Assembly: GCA_013202615.1 (NCBI GenBank) | Contig: JABMRL010000130.1 | Location: 1-5,504, forward strand | Origin: Dehalococcoidia bacterium | GTDB taxonomy: Bacteria > Chloroflexota > Dehalococcoidia > Dehalococcoidales > RBG-16-60-22 | Direction: 5' to 3' | DNA: 5,504 bases | Shown here: positions 1 to 5,504 of the stretch, piece after piece | How positions within the stretch are numbered: position 1 is the stretch's first letter | Layout: the number at the start of each line of letters is the position of its first letter | Made by a program: the position numbers and the translations under genes | Notes under the pieces: model-generated | What the model was told of the DNA's origin: nothing | The model's input: the letters and a program-made list of their open reading frames with translations, nothing else | Databases searched by the model: none

Positions 1-521
1 ACCTGCGCCGGGTGCACGGATGTCCCGACCGGACAAAAACTGTCGGGATGGGTATAGACAATGCCCCACGGCAGTAAAGTTTCCAGTCCATAACAGCAGC
101 CATTGAGCAGGCAGCCAACCCTGCCAACCGCCTGTGACAAGATTATGCCCGGGGCTATCACATCAGCGAGGTATCCGAAATTACCCTTGCTGAGCCGGCT
201 GTAAACCCAGACACCGATGGCGGCACCCAGCACACCACCGAAAGCAGTCAGCCCCCCGCCACCAATTATATCGCGTGGATACTGACCGTAATATTCCCAG
301 TTATCAACCACGTGCAGCAGACGGGCCAGCACGATTCCAGACGGAATGCCCACCAGGGCAGCGGTGAACACGGTATCATAAGAAACTCCCGCGCCCCTCT
401 TCACCTGCCAGACCGTCCACAGGACAACGGTGAGAATCGCCAGGGCGATGAAAATCCCGTACCACCTGATTTCAATCGCTCCGATGGCGAAAGCAACCGG
501 GTCAATGCTTATAGTTATCAT
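1..521 (-). CDS. lgt: Prolipoprotein diacylglyceryl transferase (Lgt), 3' part cut off by window edge
   Basis: Lgt is an integral inner-membrane enzyme that moves diacylglycerol from phosphatidylglycerol to the lipobox cysteine of prolipoproteins, the first step of lipoprotein maturation. The first 173 codons are present and the frame stays open to the window edge. Visible landmarks are the N-terminal RWYG (Tyr21, matching E. coli Tyr26), a glycine-rich GGGGLTAFGG segment (about 87-96), the Lgt signature GRVGCLLNGCCYG (133-145), and PWGIVY followed by VHPAQ, which normally continues into the HPTQLYE block. Hydrophobic stretches at about 10-38, 48-68, 83-107 and 118-140 fit a multi-pass protein. 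Two positions differ from E. coli: Phe94 in place of His103 and Cys137 in place of Asn146. The cysteine form of the signature is, from memory, common in non-proteobacterial Lgt. The ATG follows the ftsY stop by 15 nt and has a good ribosome binding site, so the two are probably co-transcribed. Family assignment is firm; catalytic detail is inferred. Confidence 0.93.
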   Translation of the reverse strand, partial: MITISIDPVAFAIGAIEIRWYGIFIALAILTVVLWTVWQVKRGAGVSYDTVFTAALVGIPSGIVLARLLHVVDNWEYYGQYPRDIIGGGGLTAFGGVLGAAIGVWVYSRLSKGNFGYLADVIAPGIILSQAVGRVGCLLNGCCYGLETLLPWGIVYTHPDSFCPVGTSVHPAQ

Positions 522-529
522 CAGTCAAT

Positions 530-535
530 TCCTTA
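530..535 (-). promoter_or_regulatory. Ribosome binding site of lgt
   Basis: Read on the minus strand, the 15-nt gap between the ftsY stop and the lgt ATG contains TAAGGA, with 8 nt between it and the ATG at 521. It fixes the lgt start, which lies too far left to overlap ftsY, and supports translation from a shared ftsY-lgt message. Confidence 0.7.
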
Positions 536-536
536 T

Positions 537-1427
537 TTATGCACAGAGCGCTTCCACAAAGGCTTCGGCCTCAAATTCGGCCATATCCTCCAGCTTCTCT
601 CCAGTGCCGATGTATTTAATCGGTATCTGCAGTTCATCACAGATGGCAAGCACGATGCCACCTTTGGCGGTGCCGTCCAGTTTGGCCAGAAAAATACCGG
701 TGACTCCCAGCGCATCGGTGAAATACCTGGCCTGAGTTAAACCGTTCTGTCCGGTGGTGGCGTCGATGACCAGAATTACCTCGTGCGGGGCCGTCTCGTC
801 TGTTTTGGCAGCGACCCGTTTTATCTTTTTCAGCTCCTCCATCAGGTTATACTTGGTGTGAAGGCGGCCCGCAGTGTCAATGACAACTTCATCGACCTGA
901 CGGCTGCCCGCCGCCTGCAGGGCATCATAGACCACCGCTCCGGGGTCGGCCCCCGGCTGGTGGGCGATGACATCCACCTCAACCCGCTCGCCCCACTTTC
1001 TCAACTGGTCAATGGCTGCCGCCCGGAAGGTATCCGCCGCCACCAGCAGCACACTCTTGCCCTCTTTCTGCAATCGACGGGCGTATTTGGCTACAGACGT
1101 TGTTTTACCACCGCCGTTGACACCGACAAAGAGAGAAACATTTGGCGACGCCGGAACAGCCGGCTCTCCTTGAGCCGCAATTTTCAAAATACCGGCCATT
1201 TCTGCTTTCAAGGCGTCCCGTACCAGTGTGCCCTGGTTCAACTTCTCTTTATCCGCCTTTTCCCTTACCACCCCGATTAGCTTTCCCGCGGTATTAACAC
1301 CTACATCCGCGCCAACGAGCAGTTCCTCAAGCTCATCCCACACCTCATCGTCAACCGTGGTGCGGTCAAAGAGGTGCATGGCCCGGGAGAACCAGGTCTC
1401 CCGGCTGCGCTTCAGCGCCTGCGACAC
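537..1427 (-). CDS. ftsY: Signal recognition particle receptor FtsY (NG domains only)
   Basis: FtsY is the membrane-associated GTPase that receives Ffh/4.5S RNA-bound ribosomes and hands them to SecYEG. Counted from the GTG at 1427 it has 296 residues. An N domain four-helix bundle (about 10-90, with [14 protein letters not shown]) precedes the G domain. GTPase motifs are clear: G1 GVNGGGKTT (102-110), DTFRAAA (132-138) in the SRP-specific insertion region, G3 DTAGR (174-178), DATTGQNG (212-219), G4 AKLDG (248-252, with Ala where Thr is usual) and the closing GTGE (264-267). There is no acidic A domain, so membrane contact must rely on the N-terminal helix; this is normal outside Proteobacteria. 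The start is uncertain: a strong GAGGTGA lies 17 nt before the GTG but only 5 nt before an in-frame ATA at 1439, which would add the four residues I(M)-A-S-F. An in-frame TAG directly precedes that ATA, so no longer version is possible. The gene sits between the helicase gene and lgt, all on the same strand. Confidence 0.96.
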   Translation of the reverse strand: MSQALKRSRETWFSRAMHLFDRTTVDDEVWDELEELLVGADVGVNTAGKLIGVVREKADKEKLNQGTLVRDALKAEMAGILKIAAQGEPAVPASPNVSLFVGVNGGGKTTSVAKYARRLQKEGKSVLLVAADTFRAAAIDQLRKWGERVEVDVIAHQPGADPGAVVYDALQAAGSRQVDEVVIDTAGRLHTKYNLMEELKKIKRVAAKTDETAPHEVILVIDATTGQNGLTQARYFTDALGVTGIFLAKLDGTAKGGIVLAICDELQIPIKYIGTGEKLEDMAEFEAEAFVEALCA

Positions 1428-1444
1428 AAAGCTGGCTATCTATC

Positions 1445-1451
1445 TCACCTC
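1445..1451 (-). promoter_or_regulatory. Ribosome binding site ahead of ftsY, spaced for an ATA codon
   Basis: On the minus strand this reads GAGGTGA, a seven-base match to the anti-Shine-Dalgarno sequence. It lies 5 nt upstream of an in-frame ATA (1439-1437) and 17 nt upstream of the in-frame GTG (1427-1425). The first spacing is near ideal and the second is long, which raises doubt over the true ftsY start. Confidence 0.65.
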
Positions 1452-1481
1452 TTCCCGAGAATTTAAGACCAAGAAAATCCG

Positions 1482-3764
1482 TTAAGCGAGCAATTCTTCC
1501 AGTAAAACTTGCGCTGCCTTTTTATCAAGAGGTTGGTTGTTGTTGCCACACTTGGGTGATTGGATACAACTCGGGCAGCCGTCCTGACACGGACACTCGT
1601 TAATCGTCCTTAATGTAGCTTGCCATAATTCGGCGATGATGTCAAAACCTTTCTCGGTGATGCCGATGCCGCCGGGATAGGCATCATAGATGAATATCTG
1701 GGGCCGCCCGGTGTCCGGATGCAGCGGCGTGGACACGCCGCCAATATCATTGCGGTCGCACATGGCAAACAGCGGCAGGATACCGATGGCCGCGTGCTCC
1801 ACAGCATGCAGCCCGCCGGCAAAATCGAGCCCCGCCTCTTCAAGACGAGATTCAATCCCATCCGGCAGGTCAAACCACAGTCCGATAGTGGCGAAGGTCT
1901 GCGGCGGCAGGTCAAGCGGCTCCTCACCGATTACCTCTTCGGTATACTGCGCTTTCTTTTTGAAGCCCACCACATGGTTGGTAACCTCGACCTCCCCCAG
2001 GTACAGGTTCACTTTCCCAACCTTTTTATTACCCAGCACCTTCACGATATGTAAATCTTCGATTTCCTTTGTCTGCGTGTAGTAATTGACATCCGCCGGC
2101 ACGGCATAGGCGGTGCGATTATTCAGGTCCAGCTCTTTGACCAGGTAAGACTCTCCCTGATGGAGATAGATGGCACCCGGGTGCACCTGAAAGAAAGCCA
2201 CGCTGGCCTCTACCGTCTCCAGCAGTGAGTCCGTTGACATATCCACCACGTCAAAACTTTTTCCTGATGTGGAACGAATATTGACCGCCTGCGCCGGATA
2301 AGCAATCGCCGGGGACAGGTACCACCTCCGGTTGCGCTCCCGCAGGACGCCCTGCTCCGCCAGCATATCCCTTTCCTGGGTAAAGGCAGAGCCGAATATC
2401 TGCTCATCACCGCTATCGAGCGGGCATTCCCAGGCGGCGCACAGCAGGTGAGCGCGTAGAATATAGGGGTTGCCTGGATTAACCAGCGCATTTTCGAAAT
2501 TTTTCCCGAAGAACGAATCCGGGTGCCGCATAAAATACTGGTCCAGCGGATTGTTCACCGCCACCAGGAAGCTCATCGACTGTTCCTGACTCCGCCCACT
2601 GCGGCCTGCCTGCTGCCAGGTGCTGGCGATGGTGCCCGGGTAGCCCGCCAGCACCGTTGCGTCAAGGTCACCGATATCTATCCCCAGCTCCAGTGCATTC
2701 GTCGCCACCGCGCCAGCGAGCTGTCCGCTGAATAGCTCCCGCTCAATTTTGCGGCGTTCTTCCGGAAGATAGCCAGCGCGGTACGGCATTATCTGCGGCG
2801 GCTGGCCGATACTTATCTCGGCCAGTCTTTCCTTGGAGTAGATGTAAATCAATTCGGTAAGGCGGCGGGTGCGGGCAAAGGTCAGCGTGCGGATGTTCTG
2901 GCTTACCAGTTCGGTGAACAGATGAGTGGCCTCACTGTTGGCGCTTCGGCGCACGCTCTTCGCCTCATCAATCAGCGGCGGGTTCCAGAAAACAAAATCT
3001 TTGCCGCCGTTGGGCGAGCCGTCACGGTCAACCACCTCGAAAGGCAGCCCGACCAGCTGCTCAGCATGTTCACCGGGGTTGGCAATGGTCGCCGAGCAGC
3101 AGATGAACTGTGGCTCAGAGCCGTAGAGTCGGCACAGACGGCGCAGCCGGCGCAGCACCCCGGCCACGTGTGAACCGAAGACACCGCGATAGGTATGAGC
3201 TTCATCCACCACCACGTATTTTAGATGGCGCAGCAGCCTCGACCAGTACTGATGATTGGGCAAAATACCCAGATGAAGCATATCGGGATTGCTCAGGATT
3301 ACCCGGGCGCGTTTTCTGATTTCAGCCCGTTCCCCTTTTGGCGTATCGCCATCAAACGTGTCCAGTTCTTCCACATGGAAAAGGTCGGGGGTGAATAACT
3401 TATGTAAAGCGCGCAGCTGGTCCTGCGCCAGCGCCTTCGTCGGAAAGAGATAGATGGCACGGCTTACCTGGTCTGCCAGGAGCGCCTCGGCCACCACGAT
3501 GTTGTAACAAAGGGTCTTGCCGCTGGCGCTGGAAGTGGCCACCATGACGTTCCGCCCGGCCCTTATCCTGTTGACCGCTTCCGCCTGGTGCGCATAGAGA
3601 GGAAATAACCCCTGGGACTGCAGTCGATTCAGAAGTTCCGGAGTTAACGGCCGTTCGAGGTCGGCATGCTCCGCGCGGCGGGCGTGGATATGCTCCACAT
3701 GGGCTATCTGGCCGGCAAAGGTGGGCTGGGACTGAAGATGATGCAGGAAGGCCAGGGTATCCAA
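1482..3764 (-). CDS. mrfA: DEAH-box ATP-dependent DNA helicase, MrfA/YprA (Hrq1-like) type with DUF1998 zinc region
   Basis: This is a superfamily 2 helicase of 760 residues, close to the roughly 750 of B. subtilis MrfA. MrfA is a 3'-5' DNA helicase acting with the nuclease MrfB to repair mitomycin C lesions; yeast Hrq1 is a relative. The N-terminal RecA-like domain holds a Q-like YAHQ (57-60), Walker A ATSSASGKT (76-84), FPTKALAQDQ (107-116), DEAH (187-190) and motif III SAT (224-226). The second RecA-like domain holds the ATNALELGIDIG block (354-365) and the arginine-finger motif QAGRSGR (385-391). The C-terminal DUF1998/MZB region has LHAVEHA (652-658), DAYPGGIG (694-701) and a cysteine cluster at 724, 726, 730, 733 and 739, matching the CPSCxQSPKCGN zinc signature. 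The start is TTG, chosen because AAAGGGGG lies 5 nt upstream and no ATG or GTG competes nearby. It begins 14 nt after the DUF503 stop and ends about 54 nt before ftsY. No mrfB-like gene is present in the window. Family placement is strong; the repair role is by homology. Confidence 0.93.
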   Translation of the reverse strand: MDTLAFLHHLQSQPTFAGQIAHVEHIHARRAEHADLERPLTPELLNRLQSQGLFPLYAHQAEAVNRIRAGRNVMVATSSASGKTLCYNIVVAEALLADQVSRAIYLFPTKALAQDQLRALHKLFTPDLFHVEELDTFDGDTPKGERAEIRKRARVILSNPDMLHLGILPNHQYWSRLLRHLKYVVVDEAHTYRGVFGSHVAGVLRRLRRLCRLYGSEPQFICCSATIANPGEHAEQLVGLPFEVVDRDGSPNGGKDFVFWNPPLIDEAKSVRRSANSEATHLFTELVSQNIRTLTFARTRRLTELIYIYSKERLAEISIGQPPQIMPYRAGYLPEERRKIERELFSGQLAGAVATNALELGIDIGDLDATVLAGYPGTIASTWQQAGRSGRSQEQSMSFLVAVNNPLDQYFMRHPDSFFGKNFENALVNPGNPYILRAHLLCAAWECPLDSGDEQIFGSAFTQERDMLAEQGVLRERNRRWYLSPAIAYPAQAVNIRSTSGKSFDVVDMSTDSLLETVEASVAFFQVHPGAIYLHQGESYLVKELDLNNRTAYAVPADVNYYTQTKEIEDLHIVKVLGNKKVGKVNLYLGEVEVTNHVVGFKKKAQYTEEVIGEEPLDLPPQTFATIGLWFDLPDGIESRLEEAGLDFAGGLHAVEHAAIGILPLFAMCDRNDIGGVSTPLHPDTGRPQIFIYDAYPGGIGITEKGFDIIAELWQATLRTINECPCQDGCPSCIQSPKCGNNNQPLDKKAAQVLLEELLA

Positions 3765-3769
3765 CGCGA

Positions 3770-3777
3770 CCCCCTTT
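3770..3777 (-). promoter_or_regulatory. Ribosome binding site of the helicase gene
   Basis: On the minus strand this reads AAAGGGGG, 5 nt before the TTG at 3764 and directly after the TAG stop of the DUF503 gene. It decides the TTG start even though the frame stays open further upstream into the DUF503 gene. Confidence 0.65.
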
Positions 3778-3778
3778 A

Positions 3779-4069
3779 CTAGACAGGCAGTATCTCGATT
3801 TCGTAATCGAGAATTTCGACCTCAAACCGACTGTTAGTCACGAAATCAACGACCCTGGACAGCATTTCGTTGGCGTGTCGATTTTCATTGCTGACGCAGC
3901 AGATACCGATGGTCGCCAGCTGCCAGCGGTCGTGGTTGCCCACTTCCGCCACGGAAACATTGAATTTGTTTCGGACACGACCGGTTATCGATTTCAGCAC
4001 CTGCCGTTTGCCTTTAAGGGACATATTTTCCGGCAGGCGGAGGTTTATCTTGCACATACCTACATTCAT
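3779..4069 (-). CDS. ylxP: DUF503 family protein (YlxP-like)
   Basis: This small soluble protein of 96 residues has the hallmark DUF503 features: an N-terminal MNVGMCKINLRLPEN beta strand, SLKGKRQVLKS (17-27), NKFNVSVAEV (34-43) and WQLATIGICCVSN (49-61), followed by an amphipathic helix and a terminal strand rich in Glu and Ile. Length equals that of the family (about 90-100). A Thermus thermophilus member is known to adopt a ferredoxin-like fold. The biochemical function is not established; in Bacillus-type genomes ylxP lies in the nusA-infB-rbfA translation cluster, which is not the case here. The ATG at 4069 is chosen because it gives the usual M-x-V-G start and a TGA in frame lies 12 nt upstream. 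A second ATG at 4057 is possible. No clear Shine-Dalgarno precedes either. It is the first gene of the leftward unit, 67 nt downstream of the predicted start of transcription. Confidence 0.9.
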   Translation of the reverse strand: MNVGMCKINLRLPENMSLKGKRQVLKSITGRVRNKFNVSVAEVGNHDRWQLATIGICCVSNENRHANEMLSRVVDFVTNSRFEVEILDYEIEILPV

Positions 4070-4142
4070 GGATGTACCCGGTCAGGCGAAATGAACAAGT
4101 CAGGGCTGGACCCGGCCTGATTCCGCAATTACTCCCGTTTTT

Positions 4143-4171
4143 AATGTAGCATTCCACTTTACGGGTGTCAA
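4143..4171 (-). promoter_or_regulatory. Sigma70-type promoter for the leftward operon
   Basis: On the minus strand a perfect -35 TTGACA (4171-4166) is followed by a 17-bp spacer and the -10 TACATT (4148-4143), preceded by TGC to give an extended -10. Transcription is predicted to begin near 4136, leaving a leader of about 67 nt before the DUF503 ATG. No other clear promoter was noticed ahead of the helicase, ftsY or lgt genes, which supports transcription as one unit. Confidence 0.72.
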
Positions 4172-4201
4172 ACTCACCATCAGCACCCTCTACTGACACG
4201 C

Positions 4202-4231
4202 TTGCCTGTATCGGGCAATCCGTGCTATAAT
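4202..4231 (+). promoter_or_regulatory. Extended -10 promoter for the rightward condensing-enzyme gene
   Basis: A perfect -10 TATAAT (4226-4231) is preceded by TGC (4223-4225), the extended -10 motif. A partial -35 TTGCCT (4202-4207, 4 of 6) lies 18 bp upstream. Transcription would start near 4238, giving a leader of about 59 nt. A five-base inverted repeat flanks the -10 and could be a repressor site. Confidence 0.75.
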
Positions 4232-4236
4232 CGGAT
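4218..4236. repeat. Short palindrome around the -10 element, possible operator
   Basis: ATCCG (4218-4222) and CGGAT (4232-4236) form a perfect inverted repeat with a 9-nt centre that is the extended -10 itself. Placement suits a dimeric repressor blocking RNA polymerase, but the arms are only five bases long and could arise by chance. The binding protein, if any, is unknown. Confidence 0.3.
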
Positions 4237-4282
4237 ATTCAATCCTGAACCGACCGGAAAACCAGCCACCAACGTTTCCCAC

Positions 4283-4288
4283 AGGTGA
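4283..4288 (+). promoter_or_regulatory. Ribosome binding site of the condensing-enzyme gene
   Basis: AGGTGA lies 8 nt before the ATG at 4297. The GTG at 4285, which would give a start four codons earlier, is part of this element and has no ribosome binding site of its own, so the ATG is preferred. Confidence 0.65.
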
Positions 4289-4296
4289 ATAACCAG

Positions 4297-5490
4297 ATGC
4301 CGAAGATTTATTTTATTGACGTAACCAACCGCGATGGGGTGCAGACCGCCAAGCTTGGCCTGTCCAAGCTGGAGAAAACGCTGATGAACCTTTACCTGAA
4401 TGAGATGGGCGTTTTTCAATCGGAATTCGGCTTCCCCACCACCAGGCACGAGACCCTGTACCTCCAGGCGAATCTGGAGCTGGCAGAGATGGGAGTCCTG
4501 CAGCCAATTCGACTGGAAGGCTGGGTCAGGGCCATCGCCAGCGACATTGAGACATCATTCAGACTGGTGCCGGATATCAAACACCTGAACCTTTCCATCT
4601 CCACATCAGCCCAGATGATAAACGGAAAATTCCAGGGCAGGAAGCAGCACGAAGACATCATTCATGATATGACCGACGCCTTAGACGCAGCCAAAGCATC
4701 GGGGGCCGAGACGGTGGGGGTGAATGCCGAAGACGCATCGAGAACCGACATCAAATTCCTCACCAGGTTCGGCCTGGCGGCCAGAGAACACGGTGCTGAC
4801 CGCCTCAGGTACTGCGACACCCTTGGCTACGACAACCCGTTTACCATTTACGATACCACCAAAACCCTGGCGGAAAACACCGACATGCCCATTGAAATTC
4901 ACTGCCATGGGGACCTGGGGATGGCGGTGGCCAATTCTCTGGCCGGGGCAAAAGGCGCTATTGACGGCGGCCAGGATGCGTACATCAATACCACTGTGAA
5001 CGGCATTGGAGAAAGGGCCGGCAACGCTGACCTGGTAGCGGTAATTCTGGCGATAACCAAGTCAAAGCAATTCACCGATAAGTACCAGATGGGACAGCCG
5101 ATTGACCTCTCCAAATCGTTCAAGATAGCCAAGTTCGCCAGCTACGCCTTTGACGTTGATATTCCGATGAACCAGCCCGGAGTCGGGGCGAACGCCTTTG
5201 CCCACGCCTCCGGCATTCACGCCGACGGCGTGCTGAAAGACCCGGAGAACTACGAACTCTACGGCTTTGAGGAGCTGGGGCGCGGCGACCCGGTAACTGT
5301 GGAAACGGGGCGGGAAATTATCGCCGGACAGTACAGTGGTATTTCCGGCTTCAGTCACATAATGGGCAAAATAGAGGTTCACTTCAACAGCCGGGAGGAA
5401 GCCGCCGAGATTCTGGAGCTTGCCCGCTATGCCAACGTCGAAGCGCAGAAACCGCTAGTTGAGGATGAGCTGCTCTTCATTGCCAAATAA
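4297..5490 (+). CDS. DRE-TIM condensing enzyme: homocitrate synthase / 2-isopropylmalate synthase / Re-citrate synthase family
   Basis: Members condense an acyl-CoA (usually acetyl-CoA) with a 2-oxo acid in a metal-dependent TIM barrel. From the ATG the protein has 397 residues. Family motifs in order are NRDGVQ (11-16), SEFGFP (42-47), NAEDASRTD (143-151), CDTLGY (173-178), HCHGDLGMAVANS (202-214) and NGIGERAGN (235-243). By homology the metal ligands should be Asp13, His202, His204 and Asn243. The subdomain signature SGIHADGVLKDPENYE (305-320) follows. The C-terminal regulatory domain of true LeuA is missing, so leucine feedback is not expected. Two motif positions are unusual: Val15 where RDGEQ has Glu, and Gly205 where HxHND has Asn. 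The true product cannot be read from sequence. Homocitrate synthase, isopropylmalate synthase and Re-citrate synthase (known in Dehalococcoides and Clostridium kluyveri, often misannotated) are all candidates. It is expressed from its own extended -10 promoter; any downstream operon partner lies beyond the window. Confidence 0.9.
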   Translation: MPKIYFIDVTNRDGVQTAKLGLSKLEKTLMNLYLNEMGVFQSEFGFPTTRHETLYLQANLELAEMGVLQPIRLEGWVRAIASDIETSFRLVPDIKHLNLSISTSAQMINGKFQGRKQHEDIIHDMTDALDAAKASGAETVGVNAEDASRTDIKFLTRFGLAAREHGADRLRYCDTLGYDNPFTIYDTTKTLAENTDMPIEIHCHGDLGMAVANSLAGAKGAIDGGQDAYINTTVNGIGERAGNADLVAVILAITKSKQFTDKYQMGQPIDLSKSFKIAKFASYAFDVDIPMNQPGVGANAFAHASGIHADGVLKDPENYELYGFEELGRGDPVTVETGREIIAGQYSGISGFSHIMGKIEVHFNSREEAAEILELARYANVEAQKPLVEDELLFIAK

Positions 5491-5504
5491 CCCAGGATAG
5501 CCAA

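Larger units (their letters stand above)
4070..4296. other. Divergent intergenic region
   Basis: This stretch of about 225 nt separates the leftward DUF503-helicase-ftsY-lgt unit from the rightward condensing-enzyme gene. No convincing ORF, tRNA or known riboswitch fold is seen. It holds one strong promoter for each direction, a possible operator around the rightward -10, and short inverted repeats in the leader of the leftward transcript; each is described separately. Confidence 0.8.

Noticed and set aside
312..740. Plus-strand open frame of 142 codons across the lgt/ftsY junction
   Set aside because: It is antisense to both real genes, with low-complexity polar sequence and no family resemblance.
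724..741. Possible CxC/CxxC zinc site as a sign of a separate zinc-ribbon gene (cysteine cluster at helicase residues 724-739, not window bases)
   Set aside because: The cysteines are the normal C-terminal signature of the MrfA/YprA helicase family and are in frame with it. The coordinates given here are residue numbers.
783..1280. Plus-strand open frame of 165 codons opposite ftsY
   Set aside because: It lies wholly antisense to a clear FtsY G domain, has no ribosome binding site or recognisable motif, and its composition is what the reverse of a GC-rich gene gives.
3400..3825. Minus-strand open frame of 141 codons overlapping the 5' end of the helicase gene and 3' end of the DUF503 gene
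   Set aside because: It runs in another frame through well-conserved helicase motifs and resembles no protein family; it is a shadow frame.
4014..4199. Minus-strand open frame of 61 codons overlapping the DUF503 start and leader
   Set aside because: It would begin upstream of the predicted transcription start and contains the promoter itself; it has no family resemblance.
4285..4296. Upstream GTG start for the condensing enzyme
   Set aside because: The GTG is embedded in the AGGTGA ribosome binding site, and the family-typical start is the M-P-K-I-Y at 4297.
5491..5504. Terminator after the condensing-enzyme gene
   Set aside because: Only 14 nt remain after the stop and they contain no hairpin or T-run.

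Overview
The window looks like a conserved, housekeeping stretch of a moderately GC-rich bacterial chromosome. Gene content (an NG-only FtsY, a cysteine-rich Lgt variant, an MrfA/Hrq1-type helicase, a DUF503 protein and a short homocitrate/isopropylmalate-synthase-like enzyme) suggests Chloroflexota, perhaps a Dehalococcoidia-like anaerobe. This is an inference from remembered family resemblance; no alignment could be run. I see no transposase, phage gene, CRISPR array, tRNA or rRNA.

Layout: two divergent transcription units face away from an intergenic region at about 4070-4296. Leftward (minus strand), in transcription order, are a 96-aa DUF503/YlxP-like protein, a 760-aa DEAH helicase with a C-terminal cysteine cluster (MrfA/YprA type), the SRP receptor ftsY, and lgt, which runs off the left edge after 173 codons. 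Gaps are 14, about 54 and 15 nt, so one operon is likely. A strong sigma70-like promoter (TTGACA, 17 bp, TGC-TACATT) lies just upstream. Rightward is a 397-aa DRE-TIM family acyl-CoA/2-oxoacid condensing enzyme (homocitrate synthase, 2-isopropylmalate synthase or Re-citrate synthase type), preceded by an extended -10 promoter with a perfect TATAAT. The window ends 14 nt after its stop codon, and no terminator is visible.

How the genes fit together: ftsY and lgt both act at the membrane end of protein export. FtsY docks ribosome-SRP complexes, and Lgt puts the lipid on exported prolipoproteins. The helicase and DUF503 protein have no evident functional link to them and probably share only the transcript. 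The rightward enzyme belongs to central or amino-acid metabolism.

No wholly new system was found. The points most worth checking are: (1) a good ribosome binding site ahead of ftsY that is correctly spaced for an in-frame ATA codon but not for the GTG downstream; (2) an Lgt whose catalytic-region residues differ from the E. coli pattern; (3) a condensing enzyme with altered RDGxQ and HxH motifs and no regulatory domain, making its substrate uncertain; and (4) a small palindrome around the -10 element of the rightward promoter.
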